A stretch of 64,000 bases of DNA from Fibrobacter sp. (GCA_024398815.1 JAKSIL010000017.1:1-64000), one strand, 5' to 3'. Positions 37,901 to 47,007 are shown, counted from the first letter of the stretch. The notes: generated from the letters alone by a model not told the origin. A program made the numbers and translations.

Positions 37901-40597
37901 TCCCGCAGCGGGCACAGTGGCTTCGACAAGGAACCCTTCCGTCGCGGCCTCATCCTTCGAATCGACAGCGACAATTCTATAATACAGAGCTTGATCGCTT
38001 GCCGAAATGGACTGGTAATGGACATCCACGGGAACCTTAGCCACCTTGGTCGTCCAAGCCTGGTTTACAAAGTCAATCACGTCGATGCGGAAATAATCCG
38101 CCGGGCGATTCTTGCTCATCGTGTAATTCCAAGTAAGAACGACACTGCCATTGTCCTGAACCCTGTACGAAGGATTCGTCGGAGCCGGAAGTTCATAGAC
38201 AATGCCAGCCACCATGAAGTCGACAGAGAATACCGTATCGGAAGCGTCGTAGGCGCCCACTCGCCAATAGCTGACATCTTCGCCAACACCGATGGTAAAG
38301 CGGCGGATATCCTTGGAAACGCTGCCTTCCTGAACCCACTTGTTATTCGTCATGTCCAAAGACTGGATTACAAAGCCTTCGGCAATGCGTTCGCCGTTCG
38401 CCGTATAGTTCCAAGCCAAGGAACGGGATTCCATAGAAATTTCAGACACGCCCGTCACGACAGGTGCGCTCAACTGGGCGCCAACGCTTGCGGACTTTGC
38501 AGCAACGAGAACGTCGTTAGAGAAGCTAGAGTCCTTGGAATCGTAAGCGACCACACGGTAGTAACGGTCATAGTCGACGGCATCTACAGTATAGCGACTG
38601 GTATTCAAGCCGACCGTCTTGACCTTGCTCCAAGCACCATCGCTAAAGAGCTGCAAGTCCATGCTCTTTGCCGGGCGTGCCGGAGAATCTTCGTAAGTCC
38701 AAGAAAGTGAAATCTTTCCGGACGAGAGAATTGTCGGCTGCGCCATGGAAGGCGTTGCAAGCAACGCTTCGGATGCGTCTCTCGTATTGGCAGGCACGAA
38801 CAGATAGTCGGAATACAGCGTGTCCGTTGCGTCGTAGGCGCCAACGCGGTAGTAGCGGGCGTCATCGGCAGTTTTCACCTTGAACACCTTCACGGCGCTG
38901 GAGACCTTTCCAACATTGTTCCAAGTATCCTTGTCCAAATCAAGAAGTTCAATCACAAATCCCTTGGCCGGACGCTTGTCATTTGCTTCGTAGCTCCAAG
39001 TCAAGGAGAGCTCGGTGCCGGACAGTTCCTTGTAGGCAAGGTTCGTCGGGCTCGGCAGCAGAAGCACGCTTGTCGCATTTGCCGGGATGACCATGTCGGC
39101 CGAAGCGGACTTGGCCTTAGCATCGTAAGCCACCACGCGAACATAGCGGACGGTCGAAGCGACGTCAATCAAGAACTTGTTCACTTCCGGGCCGACCGTA
39201 TCTACAGCGGTCCACTTGTTCGTCTTCAAGTTCAATGTTTCGATGATGAAGCCCTTGATGGGACGGTTCACATTATCTTCAAAGGTCCAAGCCAGGGCCA
39301 TCTTCGTGTCGGAATATTCCGTAGCACCAGTCATGGCAGGGACAGCAAGAGCACTTTCTGCATTGGAAACGGTAATCAGCACGTCTGCCGAATAAGAAGA
39401 ACGCTCCTTCTTGTCGTCGATGGCTGCCACACGGTAATAACTATATTCGTCCGTCGGAAGGCCAACGCTATAGCGAGTCACGCCCTTGCCAGTCTTGCCG
39501 ACATCTTCCCACTTGCTATCCTTCAGATTCAGTTTCTGCACAATGAATCCGGCAGCCGGGTGATCCGTAAATTCAGTATAGCTCCATTCGAGCATCCAGA
39601 CGCTGGAAACCTGGACGGCCTTCACGTCGGTCGGCACGGCAAATCCATTTTCCACGACGGCAACTTCACCGCAGCGGGCATTGATATCACCCTTCAAGCC
39701 GTCGGTCGTACCCGTCTTGGTTCCGATAGGAGAAGTCCAGTCGCCATAGTCCTTAGAGCCGTTTTTGTCTTTCCACACGACACGCACCTGTCCAAAGGCA
39801 TTGCACTGGTCGTCTAGGCTCTTGAACTTCTTGCTTACAGCGCCCTGGTCCATGGAGAACTTGACCGTATCGATGCTGTAGCTGGAACCATAGACAAAGC
39901 GGGCTTCGTAGTAAACGTCGCCCTTCTTGGTGCCGGCAGAATCATAGTTGTAAATGGAATGTTCCACCGCCTGGGACGGATAGTTGCCCGTGAGGACGAA
40001 TTCCAAGAGGCTGTCCCTGTCGATATTTGCGACGACACTCGGTACAACGGGGAATTCCAAATCCGCCTGGTATGCAGTCCCTCTGGAAACGAGGACTTCG
40101 TCCGTATAGGCAGAGCGGCTTTCACCATAATAAGAGGCGATTCTATAATAATAGTCGATATTATTAGAGCCATCTATAATAAGGTGCGTTACCGTAGAGG
40201 ACAGGGCCCCCACATTTTCCCATTCCGTCGAAGACGGAGCAAGGCGCTGCACCACAAAACCCGTCAAGGCGTTCGCAGAGCCTTCTACGCGCCAACTCAG
40301 CTGGAACACGCTCGGGGCAAGGCGGGTCATCCCTACATTTGTCGGAGCAGAAAGAGAAATCGATTCCAACAAGTTTTCCTGGTCGACATCCGTCAAGATA
40401 TCCGAAAGTTCAGGCACAGAAGAACTTTGAGGCTTGGCAGAGCTGCTCGACTTACCGGAAGCACTCAGTTCGATAACGTCGGATTCGTCGTCTTCATCAT
40501 CCACGGCGGATTTGTCTGAGCAGGCATTAAAGTAGAGCAATGCCGCCAAAGCAGTCGTACCTACGAGGGCTTTTTTCAGGAAAGGGTATTTTTTCAT
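34982..40597 (-). CDS. Giant lipoprotein made of ~15 fibronectin type III-like repeats (~1871 aa)
   Basis: ATG at 40597, with GGAGA 7 bases upstream, gives MKKYPFLKKALVGTTALAALLYFNAC, a lipoprotein signal with Cys ~26 as likely lipidation site; the upstream extension of the frame to 40642 lacks a signal. A Ser-rich spacer follows (SGKSSSSAKPQSSS). About 15 units of ~90-120 aa then recur, each opening with LPAPTNL-like sequence and a LTWSY-type strand and ending with a strand such as YYRVAAYD; this is the fibronectin III / immunoglobulin-like pattern. The unit sequences have diverged considerably. The C-terminal ~180 residues differ and contain EYRLRIV-type strands and Cys pairs. No catalytic domain recognised; role likely in the cell envelope or binding of surface polymers. 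Single-gene transcript. Confidence 0.85.
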   Translation of the reverse strand: MKKYPFLKKALVGTTALAALLYFNACSDKSAVDDEDDESDVIELSASGKSSSSAKPQSSSVPELSDILTDVDQENLLESISLSAPTNVGMTRLAPSVFQLSWRVEGSANALTGFVVQRLAPSSTEWENVGALSSTVTHLIIDGSNNIDYYYRIASYYGESRSAYTDEVLVSRGTAYQADLEFPVVPSVVANIDRDSLLEFVLTGNYPSQAVEHSIYNYDSAGTKKGDVYYEARFVYGSSYSIDTVKFSMDQGAVSKKFKSLDDQCNAFGQVRVVWKDKNGSKDYGDWTSPIGTKTGTTDGLKGDINARCGEVAVVENGFAVPTDVKAVQVSSVWMLEWSYTEFTDHPAAGFIVQKLNLKDSKWEDVGKTGKGVTRYSVGLPTDEYSYYRVAAIDDKKERSSYSADVLITVSNAESALAVPAMTGATEYSDTKMALAWTFEDNVNRPIKGFIIETLNLKTNKWTAVDTVGPEVNKFLIDVASTVRYVRVVAYDAKAKSASADMVIPANATSVLLLPSPTNLAYKELSGTELSLTWSYEANDKRPAKGFVIELLDLDKDTWNNVGKVSSAVKVFKVKTADDARYYRVGAYDATDTLYSDYLFVPANTRDASEALLATPSMAQPTILSSGKISLSWTYEDSPARPAKSMDLQLFSDGAWSKVKTVGLNTSRYTVDAVDYDRYYRVVAYDSKDSSFSNDVLVAAKSASVGAQLSAPVVTGVSEISMESRSLAWNYTANGERIAEGFVIQSLDMTNNKWVQEGSVSKDIRRFTIGVGEDVSYWRVGAYDASDTVFSVDFMVAGIVYELPAPTNPSYRVQDNGSVVLTWNYTMSKNRPADYFRIDVIDFVNQAWTTKVAKVPVDVHYQSISASDQALYYRIVAVDSKDEAATEGFLVEATVPAAGILPAPSGVSGSVLANGKVRLNWSYSGNSKLPVAKFIPEWSENSVDWNSSTTKLDSTVRTAVVVGPTKAQGGLYYRVAAEGTKGEKNYSVAIYVDYADVSVDLPVPSNLSATMLSDSTYTLTWSFTDNKSRPVDHFELQKLSDANTWMPEVANIAKDARRISVAKSGEKDRFYRIVAVDANGEAYSNDVRIEGVVNITCEMATPTGLSGKMLANGNVEVSWSYVANDKCPATEFAIQNYISGAFTDVEVVGKNFRTYEFKEMDASFEKNGYMYYRVVAMDGDQERESDAIKVAFEKVRYDLPAPTNVTSENISNNRVSIKWEYTEEVSRPAVKFIVYRFEESAGDFVWTKVTETDAKTRIFVTSAETVDYYFRVSAVDKDDNESFSSEVLVAGIENAVSKLAAPTEFAYTVDEEKYVVSWGYAQNEEYQADKFVLMKSTDGNNWEQFKTASSKAVVLGMNMRSYVFDDRPLAGYYSLWAVNTANEDSAASEAIYISMYNVDFNLTAPTGVSYAARDDGKFEISWNYEQGTVSAESFSIETCTDGKFGSNKNVFQSGLDISLRTFVFAAPTEALYYRVVAVATDYDNANSEAIYIASNEDEKILNAPVLNTVVDMSRADGKYAITWTYEQGTLNALSFEIRTSDDGNNWSSAAVATLDPSVTTYVFDAPDDGMYYRVEAVNGDSKKVSNAIYISGYTVDLSLPAPSGLTAFRLSPSVWVLQWEYTSEPKRPELGFRLQQSKVSETADGAWSETAQVEPNVLQYYVLGQENRENFYRVAAFDGENAGTKCSYITAESKWSDGCKFSDYSGTIQITESTPYREDLNFSTAPALNVKGVTEKAGDVVQRAEVFVAVTDDQIAKSISALPYTEKVEYEFRIVVSNRTDDGSGDESTTHIKPYTDADHGYAVMSKKFEGYEDACFTSQDTYVQVRGKWTEAATLEGKTLGGVAYTEWSNLVRLGDQVTGCDKAPAGSEP

Positions 40598-40829
40598 TCT
40601 ATAATCTCCGAAATCAGCAAGGCGAAATCTACACCCAGCCATGATAAACGTACTCTAAATCTATATCAAATGAAAACTTATGTAAACAAAAAGTGTGTTT
40701 TTTTTCATACTTTTTTGAATTTTACCGCTCATTTTCCGTTATTTTTCGTTTTTTTCCTAAAAAAATTTTTTTCATAAGCTACATTTTGCGCCAAATCACC
40801 CCGTGTCAATCTGTTTTTGGCGAGGGAAA

Positions 40830-41966
40830 ATGCTCTTCTCGGTAATTACATATATAGCCATAGCCCTGCTGGCTATCTTCTGTATCTTCTACCTATGGCT
40901 AGAAGTTCGTTTTTACCGAGCACTCGGAACGGTCCGCGTCGGCGAGTCCGACGTTGAACCAAAACCCAAGGTCAGTATTTTAATTGCCGCCCGAAACGAG
41001 TCCGAAGGCATCCGCGCCACCCTGGACTCGGTTTTAGCCCAGGACTACACCGGGGAATGGGAACTATGGGTGGCAGACGACCGGAGTACCGACGACACAC
41101 CCAAAATTTTAGCGGAATATGCGGTCAACCACCCAGAAAAGCTACATGTACTGACCATAACGGACCTTCCAGAGGGCGTCAGTCCCAAAAAACAGGCCAT
41201 CAGCAAGATGATTGCCGCATGCAACGGCGAAATTCTATGCCTTACCGACGCCGACTGCATCGTGCAGCCCGCCTGGATTTCGGGCATCGTCCGTGAATTT
41301 GAGCCGGGAATCGAGCTCGTAGCCGGGCATTCCTACATCCCGACAGTCCCGGGCAAGTCCAAGGTCATCATCTGCATGCAGGCTATCGAGACTCTTATAT
41401 ATAGAGTCGCAGGTACAGCAGGCCTCGCCATGCACCTTCCGCTCACCAGCACCGGAAACAACCTCGCCTACCGCAAAAGTTTCTTCAACAGCGTGAACGG
41501 GTTCGACAACGTCATCAAGATTCAAAGCGGCGACGACGACCTCTTGATGCAAAAATTGGCAAGCGACCGCCCCTGGGCCATGCGCTACTGCATCGAACCC
41601 ACCACATTCGTCACTACAAACGGAAAGGAAACCCTCAAGGAACTTTGGGAACAGCGCAAACGCTGGGCCTCCAAGACCATCTACTACACGCCAAAAATCG
41701 TGGCGGTGCTCAGCATGGTGTTCCTGTTCCTTCTCTGGATTTGCGTAACAGCCATCCTTTCCATTTTCAGTACAGAAGTTTTAATTGCAACAGCCATAGC
41801 CTTCGCGCTCAAGTGCGTGGGCGACCTGGTCTTAATTCTCCGCGGGCTCAAAGTATTCAAGCAGGAACACCTTATCAAGTGGTGCATTCCCGTAGAAATA
41901 ATTCACGCCCCCTTTACCGTGCTAGCCGTACTTTTCGGCTTGTTCGGACGTTTCAAGTGGAAGTAA
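40830..41966 (+). CDS. Membrane-bound family 2 glycosyltransferase
   Basis: Inverting GT-A glycosyltransferase using a nucleotide sugar. An N-terminal membrane helix (FSVITYIAIALLAIFCIFYLW) precedes the catalytic domain: VSILIAARNES (~45), the DDRSTDDT loop (~80), DAD at ~133 (metal-binding), SGDDD (~235) for the acceptor region and QRKRW (~273), the QxxRW motif of processive-type GT2 enzymes. Three or so membrane helices close the protein. ATG 40830 has GAGGG upstream; GTG 40803 would add 9 residues. Donor and acceptor are not known. The topoisomerase gene begins 1 base after the stop codon, so these two genes are co-transcribed. Confidence 0.88.
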   Translation: MLFSVITYIAIALLAIFCIFYLWLEVRFYRALGTVRVGESDVEPKPKVSILIAARNESEGIRATLDSVLAQDYTGEWELWVADDRSTDDTPKILAEYAVNHPEKLHVLTITDLPEGVSPKKQAISKMIAACNGEILCLTDADCIVQPAWISGIVREFEPGIELVAGHSYIPTVPGKSKVIICMQAIETLIYRVAGTAGLAMHLPLTSTGNNLAYRKSFFNSVNGFDNVIKIQSGDDDLLMQKLASDRPWAMRYCIEPTTFVTTNGKETLKELWEQRKRWASKTIYYTPKIVAVLSMVFLFLLWICVTAILSIFSTEVLIATAIAFALKCVGDLVLILRGLKVFKQEHLIKWCIPVEIIHAPFTVLAVLFGLFGRFKWK

Positions 41967-41967
41967 A

Positions 41968-44478
41968 ATGACAACAGCTAAAGCGACAAAGACAACCAAG
42001 ACCACTGCAGAAAAAAGCACAGCCGTCAAGAAGACGAAATCAGCCAAGGCTCCCGTCGAAGGCAAGACCCTGATTATCGCGGAAAAGCCGAGCGTTGCCG
42101 CTGATTTGGTAAAGGTTCTTGGAGCTAAGACATTCAAAAAAGGCACCGGCGTCTACGAAAGCGACACGACCATCGTGAGCCACGCCATAGGCCACCTGGT
42201 GACCATCGCCGATCCCAAAGACATCGACGAACGCTACAAGGCCTGGGACATGAAAACGCTCCCTATGCTCCCCGAAAAGTTTCCTCTGGTCGCAAGCCCC
42301 ACTACAAAGTCGCAACTTTCCATCTTGAGCAAGCTCATCAAGCGCAAAGACGTGACGACCATCGTGAATGCGTGCGATGCGGGTCGCGAAGGTGAACTGA
42401 TATTCTTCTACATTCTCGATTACGTACTCAAGGGCAACTTCAAGAACAAAACACTGAAGCGCCTGTGGATGCAGAGCATGACGCCCACTGCCATCAAGGA
42501 GGCTTTCGAAAACCTCCGCAGCGCCGAGGACATGGAAAACTTGAAAAATGCCGCCCTCTGCCGCAGCGAAGCCGACTGGCTCGTGGGCATGAACGGCAGC
42601 CGAGGCCTTACCGCCTACAATAGCAGTATGGGCGGCTTCCAGATTACACCGTGCGGCCGAGTGCAGACTCCGACGCTTGCCATTATCGTAAAACGCGAAG
42701 AAGAACGCATGCGGTTTACGCCACAAAAGTTCTGGAGCATTACCGCCGATTTCGACAACAAGGGCGTCGCCTACCAGGGCAAGTGGTTCACGGGCGACAG
42801 CAAGGAACGCCAAAAACAGGTTTTCGACGAAAAGAAAGCCAAGGAAATCCTCGCCAAGTGCAAGGGCAAAACCGGTACGATTGAAGAATCTACCGCCCCG
42901 AGCCAGCAGAAATGCGGACAACTTTACGACCTCACCACACTCCAGCGCGAAGCGAACAATCGCTTCGGGTTCAGCGCCAAGACGACGCTTTCCATTGCGC
43001 AGAGTTTGTACGAACATTACAAGGCTACGACCTACCCGCGTACCGATAGCCGTTGTCTGCCCGAAGACTACGTGGCAACCGTAAAGGCCACCCTCGGGAA
43101 AATTACCGGTCCGCTTTCCAAGTTCGCCCAGGAAGCCCTGGACAAGAACTACGTGAAAAAGACGCCGAAAGTTTTCGACAACACGAAAATTTCGGACCAC
43201 TTCGCCATTATCCCCACGGGCGTTGCCCCCAAGGGACTTTCGGAAGCCGAAGAAAAGATCTACAACATGATCTGCCAGCGATTCATCGCCGTGTTCTTCC
43301 CGCCCGCCCAGTACTTGAACACCACCCGTATCACGACGGTCGAAAACGAGACCTTCATTACCGAAGGCAAGATTCTCGTGGATCCCGGTTTCAAGGCGGT
43401 TTACGGCAAGGATAGCGACGACGATTCCAACATCCCGAAGCTCAACGGAAATTCCGCAAAGACCGTTTCCATCGAAGCCGAAGAAGACTTCACCAAGCCT
43501 CCTGCCCACTACACCGAAAGCACGCTCCTTTCGATGATGGAAAGCGCCGGTAAGCTGGTGGAAGACGACGAACTCCGCGACGCCATGAAGGAACGCGGCC
43601 TCGGAACGCCAGCCACCCGTGCAGCCATTATTGAAAAGCTCGTGAGCGACAAGTACATCGTTCGCGACGGCAAGGAAATGATTCCGACCGCCAAGGCCTT
43701 TGACCTCATCAAGGTGCTCAGCGCCATGAACATCGAGGCCCTCACGAGTCCGGAACTCACCGGCGAATGGGAATACAAGATGGACCTCATTTCCAAGGGC
43801 CGCGAATCCCGCGAAAACTTTATGCAGGGCATTGTCGAAATGACCCGCAACATGGTGAAAAACATCAAGGGATTCAAGGAAGAAAGCACTACCGGCGAAG
43901 CCTCGTTCAGCCCCGTGAACGGCAAGAAGGTTTTTGAAACCGTCAGCCGCTACACCACCGAAGACGGCATTGTCATCCGAAAGATTATCGGCGGCAAGCA
44001 CTTGAGCGAATCTGAAATCGTGGAACTCTTGACCAAGCGCAAAATCGGCCCGCTCATGGGCTTCCGCAGCAAAAAGGGTGCAGAGTTCTCGGCAGTCGTC
44101 ATCATCAACGACGAAAACAAAATTGAATTCGTCTTTGAAGAAAAGCCCGAGGAAATCGAAATCGGTGCAAAGATTGGCAAATCCCCGGTTGACGGAACCG
44201 ACGTATTCGAAACCATGACCGGCTACGTCTCGCAGAGCTTCATCGACAAACAGCCCTCCGGCATCACTCTCCCCAAGATTCTCCTCGGCAAGGAAATTCC
44301 GCTGGAAGAAATCAAGAAGATGCTCGCCGGCGAAAAGACCGCCTTGATCAAGGGTTTCCGCAGCAACAAGAGCCATCGCCTTTTCGACGCTTTCCTTAAG
44401 CTTGAAAAGGGCAAACTCAAGTTCGAATTTCCTCCGCGCGACTTCAGCAGAGGTCGCAAATTCGTGAAAAAGGGATAA
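41968..44478 (+). CDS. topB: Type IA DNA topoisomerase (topoisomerase III-like)
   Basis: Relaxes or decatenates DNA by single-strand passage. The first ~30 residues are a Lys/Thr/Ala-rich tail. The Toprim domain starts LIIAEKPSVA (~35), with DAGREGE (~136) holding the metal-binding acids. The active-site Tyr lies in YPRTDSR (~356). GRVQTPTLAI (~230) and GLGTPATRAAIIEKL (~545) are family motifs. The C-terminus has two copies of the topoisomerase C-terminal repeat (each with KK/GTDVFET... and GFRSKK / GFRSNK), not zinc fingers. 836 aa total, typical for the TopB group. Gene symbol by similarity to topoisomerase III. Starts 1 base after the GT2 stop and overlaps the GH3 start by 1 base. Confidence 0.93.
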   Translation: MTTAKATKTTKTTAEKSTAVKKTKSAKAPVEGKTLIIAEKPSVAADLVKVLGAKTFKKGTGVYESDTTIVSHAIGHLVTIADPKDIDERYKAWDMKTLPMLPEKFPLVASPTTKSQLSILSKLIKRKDVTTIVNACDAGREGELIFFYILDYVLKGNFKNKTLKRLWMQSMTPTAIKEAFENLRSAEDMENLKNAALCRSEADWLVGMNGSRGLTAYNSSMGGFQITPCGRVQTPTLAIIVKREEERMRFTPQKFWSITADFDNKGVAYQGKWFTGDSKERQKQVFDEKKAKEILAKCKGKTGTIEESTAPSQQKCGQLYDLTTLQREANNRFGFSAKTTLSIAQSLYEHYKATTYPRTDSRCLPEDYVATVKATLGKITGPLSKFAQEALDKNYVKKTPKVFDNTKISDHFAIIPTGVAPKGLSEAEEKIYNMICQRFIAVFFPPAQYLNTTRITTVENETFITEGKILVDPGFKAVYGKDSDDDSNIPKLNGNSAKTVSIEAEEDFTKPPAHYTESTLLSMMESAGKLVEDDELRDAMKERGLGTPATRAAIIEKLVSDKYIVRDGKEMIPTAKAFDLIKVLSAMNIEALTSPELTGEWEYKMDLISKGRESRENFMQGIVEMTRNMVKNIKGFKEESTTGEASFSPVNGKKVFETVSRYTTEDGIVIRKIIGGKHLSESEIVELLTKRKIGPLMGFRSKKGAEFSAVVIINDENKIEFVFEEKPEEIEIGAKIGKSPVDGTDVFETMTGYVSQSFIDKQPSGITLPKILLGKEIPLEEIKKMLAGEKTALIKGFRSNKSHRLFDAFLKLEKGKLKFEFPPRDFSRGRKFVKKG

Positions 44479-45755
44479 TGACAAAAAGCCGTTGTTTAAT
44501 CACCTTCGTAATTGCGCTCGCCTGCGCGGTTTTCGCAGAACCCGATTCCACTCGGACTGTTGTTCAACCAGCAGCAGTAGCGGTGCAAACTGCAACGGTT
44601 CCAGCGGCCGACACCACTGCACATTCAACCGCGCTTACCGCGGCAGACTCTACAGCGCAGCCCGCAACGGACACTGTCGCGAAGCCCAATCCCTACGACC
44701 TTCCCGACGAACTCATGCCCCTGTGGAATTCCATGAGCATCAAACAAAAGGCTGCGCAAATGGTGATGGTCTATCTCACCACCGCCGACTTCCTCATCGA
44801 AAATGAAATCGGCGCTGTCCTTGTGATGAAAGGACACTTAAAGGATACAGCCTCATTCAAAAGGAAAATATCCGAAGCTAACGAGAAACTCAACATTCCT
44901 CTTTTGGTCGCAAGCGACCAGGAAGGCGGAAAAGTCAACCGTCTCGGAGGTATTTCGGAAACCTGGAAGCACGCCCCAAGCGCAAAGGAAATGCGCTTGA
45001 TGCCGACGGATTCCGTGGAACAAATTGCACAAAGTATCGGCACGGAACTCGCCCAGCTTGGAATCAATCTGAATTTGGCGCCCGTGCTGGACCCGGCCTA
45101 CGACAGTCGTGGCAAAAAATCATTCATGGAAGAAAGCCACAGGTCATGGGCTTTCGACTCCACCAGTGAAGACAAAGTACGCGCATTCGTGCGAGGCATG
45201 AAAAAAGCCGGAATCTCCTGCGTTTCCAAGCATTTCCCCGGTTACGACAGCTGGACCAACAGCGACCATCAAATAGCAGTCAGCTCGACGCCCAAGAAGA
45301 AGATGTCCGAAAATTACAAGTTCTTTTTGAACCTCGCGAACGACATTCCCGTCACGATGATGAGCAGTGTGCGATTCGTGCGCGTATCGAGCCGCCCGGC
45401 CGTTTTCGAGCCCAAAATCATCCGCATGGCGCGAAAGATGGGAAAGGACATCGTCATCCTCACAGACGACCTCTGGGGAGTTTCCCTCCGCGCCTGGATT
45501 AGCGGAAAAGAACGCGTAGAACACAAGAATTATCCGCGCAAGGATTTTCAAAAGCTAGTCGTCACGGCACTCAACGCGGGCAACGACATGTTTATGATTA
45601 CCTACCCCGCCAAGGCCGTAGAAATGATCAACTATCTGGAGAAGCTTTCCAAGAACAACAAAAAAATTAAAAACCGCATCGAAGAATCCAGCGCTCGCAT
45701 TCTAAAGATGAAGTTCCGCGAAGGAATTTTGAAGGTCAAAAATCCGCAGCCCTAA
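44478..45755 (+). CDS. Secreted glycoside hydrolase family 3 protein, NagZ-like
   Basis: MTKSRCLITFVIALACAVFAEP is a signal peptide, followed by a Thr/Ala/Val-rich linker to ~residue 70. The catalytic (beta/alpha)8 domain has LLVASDQEGGKVNRL (~145) and KHFPG (~251), typical of beta-N-acetylglucosaminidases that remove GlcNAc from peptidoglycan fragments. The nucleophile Asp is in LTDDLWG (~328). In NagZ the KHFPG loop ends in DSH, whose Asp-His pair is the acid/base dyad; here the same position reads SDH after an equally long loop, so the dyad Asp is apparently Ser. Activity may therefore be changed. Export differs from cytosolic NagZ. Last gene of the GT2-topoisomerase-GH3 operon; overlaps topB by 1 base. 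Confidence 0.82.
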   Translation: MTKSRCLITFVIALACAVFAEPDSTRTVVQPAAVAVQTATVPAADTTAHSTALTAADSTAQPATDTVAKPNPYDLPDELMPLWNSMSIKQKAAQMVMVYLTTADFLIENEIGAVLVMKGHLKDTASFKRKISEANEKLNIPLLVASDQEGGKVNRLGGISETWKHAPSAKEMRLMPTDSVEQIAQSIGTELAQLGINLNLAPVLDPAYDSRGKKSFMEESHRSWAFDSTSEDKVRAFVRGMKKAGISCVSKHFPGYDSWTNSDHQIAVSSTPKKKMSENYKFFLNLANDIPVTMMSSVRFVRVSSRPAVFEPKIIRMARKMGKDIVILTDDLWGVSLRAWISGKERVEHKNYPRKDFQKLVVTALNAGNDMFMITYPAKAVEMINYLEKLSKNNKKIKNRIEESSARILKMKFREGILKVKNPQP

Positions 45756-45775
45756 TTATCGCTTTGCTGCCGTAA

Positions 45776-46330
45776 TTATCGCTTCGAAGTCGTTTTCAAA
45801 TTTCGGACTTCTTTCATCACACCGGCTTCACCGACCTTGTTCAACGCCATTTTTAGGATTTCTGCAGCAGCCATGGTATCGTCCAAAGCCCTATGGTGAT
45901 TGAAATCGGGAAGTCCTAAGGATTCCGTCAAATTATGCAGGCTGTAGCTCGGAAGCCCAGGAAACACACGCCTTGCAAGCTTTACCGTACACAGTCTCGG
46001 AACATCCAACCTAATGCAGCAACGCTTCAATTCGGCGGCTGTAAACTTATAATCGAACTGCACATTGTGGGCCACAAAAATACGGTCCTTGACAAGTTCA
46101 TAGACTTCATCGGCAATAGCCGAAAATTGCGGCTGTCCGGAAACCATTTCATCGCTTATGCCGGTCAAACCACGAATAAATGGTGGAATCGGTTGCCCAG
46201 GATCGACGAGTTTATGATACGAGTTGACGACCTCCACGCCATCCATCAAGACGATACCCACTTCGATGACTCGATTATTTTCAGCTTTTCCACCTGTAGT
46301 TTCCAGGTCGACTATGGCAAAACGCAGCAC
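45776..46330 (-). CDS. DnaQ-like 3'-5' exonuclease (DEDDh family)
   Basis: All five residues of the DEDDh exonuclease site are visible: DLETTG (Asp, Glu, ~6-8), HNVQFD (Asp ~97) and HRALDD (His ~152, Asp ~157). At ~184 aa it is the bare exonuclease domain, as in DNA polymerase III epsilon or the related RNase T/oligoribonuclease-like proteins; the exact substrate cannot be read from sequence. GTG at 46330 has AGGG 7 bases upstream, better than the TTG at 46336. It starts 9 bases after the stop of the gene at 46340 and is co-transcribed with it. Confidence 0.9.
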   Translation of the reverse strand: MLRFAIVDLETTGGKAENNRVIEVGIVLMDGVEVVNSYHKLVDPGQPIPPFIRGLTGISDEMVSGQPQFSAIADEVYELVKDRIFVAHNVQFDYKFTAAELKRCCIRLDVPRLCTVKLARRVFPGLPSYSLHNLTESLGLPDFNHHRALDDTMAAAEILKMALNKVGEAGVMKEVRNLKTTSKR

Positions 46331-46339
46331 TGGCAAGCC

Positions 46340-46930
46340 CTACTTTACCGGAATTTCGAAATCAAGGGTCTGGTTTCCTTTTGCGCTCGTGATGCGTGCT
46401 TTGAGCACCTTCGCCTTGGGCTTTGCATAAATAGGCACAACCATCAAGTTGCTGACACCGTGGTCTTCACTCAAAGTGGCTTCGGTATCGGCAGACGTTT
46501 TCGAGAATATCGGCTTTTTTCCCTTGTCGTAAATGGAATAGTTCAATTCACGGACAAAGCCTTTTTTGATTTGAGTTGTCGGCACCTGGAAATAAACGAT
46601 GCCGCCCTTGGGAACTTTCCGCAAGCTGTCCTTGATTTCTTCTTCAGTGGCAAAATCGGCCTCCATGGCCATGCGCACATCTTTTTTCAACTTGTCGCAA
46701 GATTCGTAAACTACCGAGATATTGTACTTGGCGTCTTCCGGAATGGCATCAGGACGAATGTCGCGAATTTTCGAATTGTTCTGGTAATACTCCCAGCGAC
46801 CATTGTCGTGCAAGATGACCGTCGCTCCATTGGACGCCGTAGCAATCAAATCTTCTGCAAAAGAAAGCGTTGCAAGAAAGAGCAAGCAAAGCAAGACAAA
46901 CTTTGAAACGCCATTAAATTTATACACCAT
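46340..46930 (-). CDS. Secreted protein of unknown function (196 aa)
   Basis: ATG at 46930 with CAGGAG upstream. Residues ~10-25 (FVLLCLLFLATLSFAED) form a signal peptide. The mature part starts with ATASNGATVILHDNGRWEY, a motif seen in small periplasmic proteins of several Gram-negative phyla, and goes on to a mainly beta region of ~100 residues (IVYFQVPTTQIKKGF, LMVVPIYAKPKAK). The family was not identified with certainty and no enzyme motif is visible. It precedes the exonuclease gene in the same transcript and diverges from gluQ. Confidence 0.7.
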   Translation of the reverse strand: MVYKFNGVSKFVLLCLLFLATLSFAEDLIATASNGATVILHDNGRWEYYQNNSKIRDIRPDAIPEDAKYNISVVYESCDKLKKDVRMAMEADFATEEEIKDSLRKVPKGGIVYFQVPTTQIKKGFVRELNYSIYDKGKKPIFSKTSADTEATLSEDHGVSNLMVVPIYAKPKAKVLKARITSAKGNQTLDFEIPVK

Positions 46931-46995
46931 CGGTACTCCTGAAATAATCCCAATAACCTACTTAAATATAAACAAAAAATACGGATTGAAATTAC

Positions 46996-47001
46996 TATAT
47001 T
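46996..47001 (+). promoter_or_regulatory. gluQ -10 element (probable leaderless mRNA)
   Basis: TATATT ends 6 bases before the ATG at 47008; the intervening six bases are all T. No Shine-Dalgarno sequence. Confidence 0.45.
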
Positions 47002-47007
47002 TTTTTT

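Noticed and set aside
42040-44484. 814-codon open frame antisense to topB
   Set aside because: topB has all type IA topoisomerase motifs; the antisense translation is Phe/His/Asp-rich without a family.
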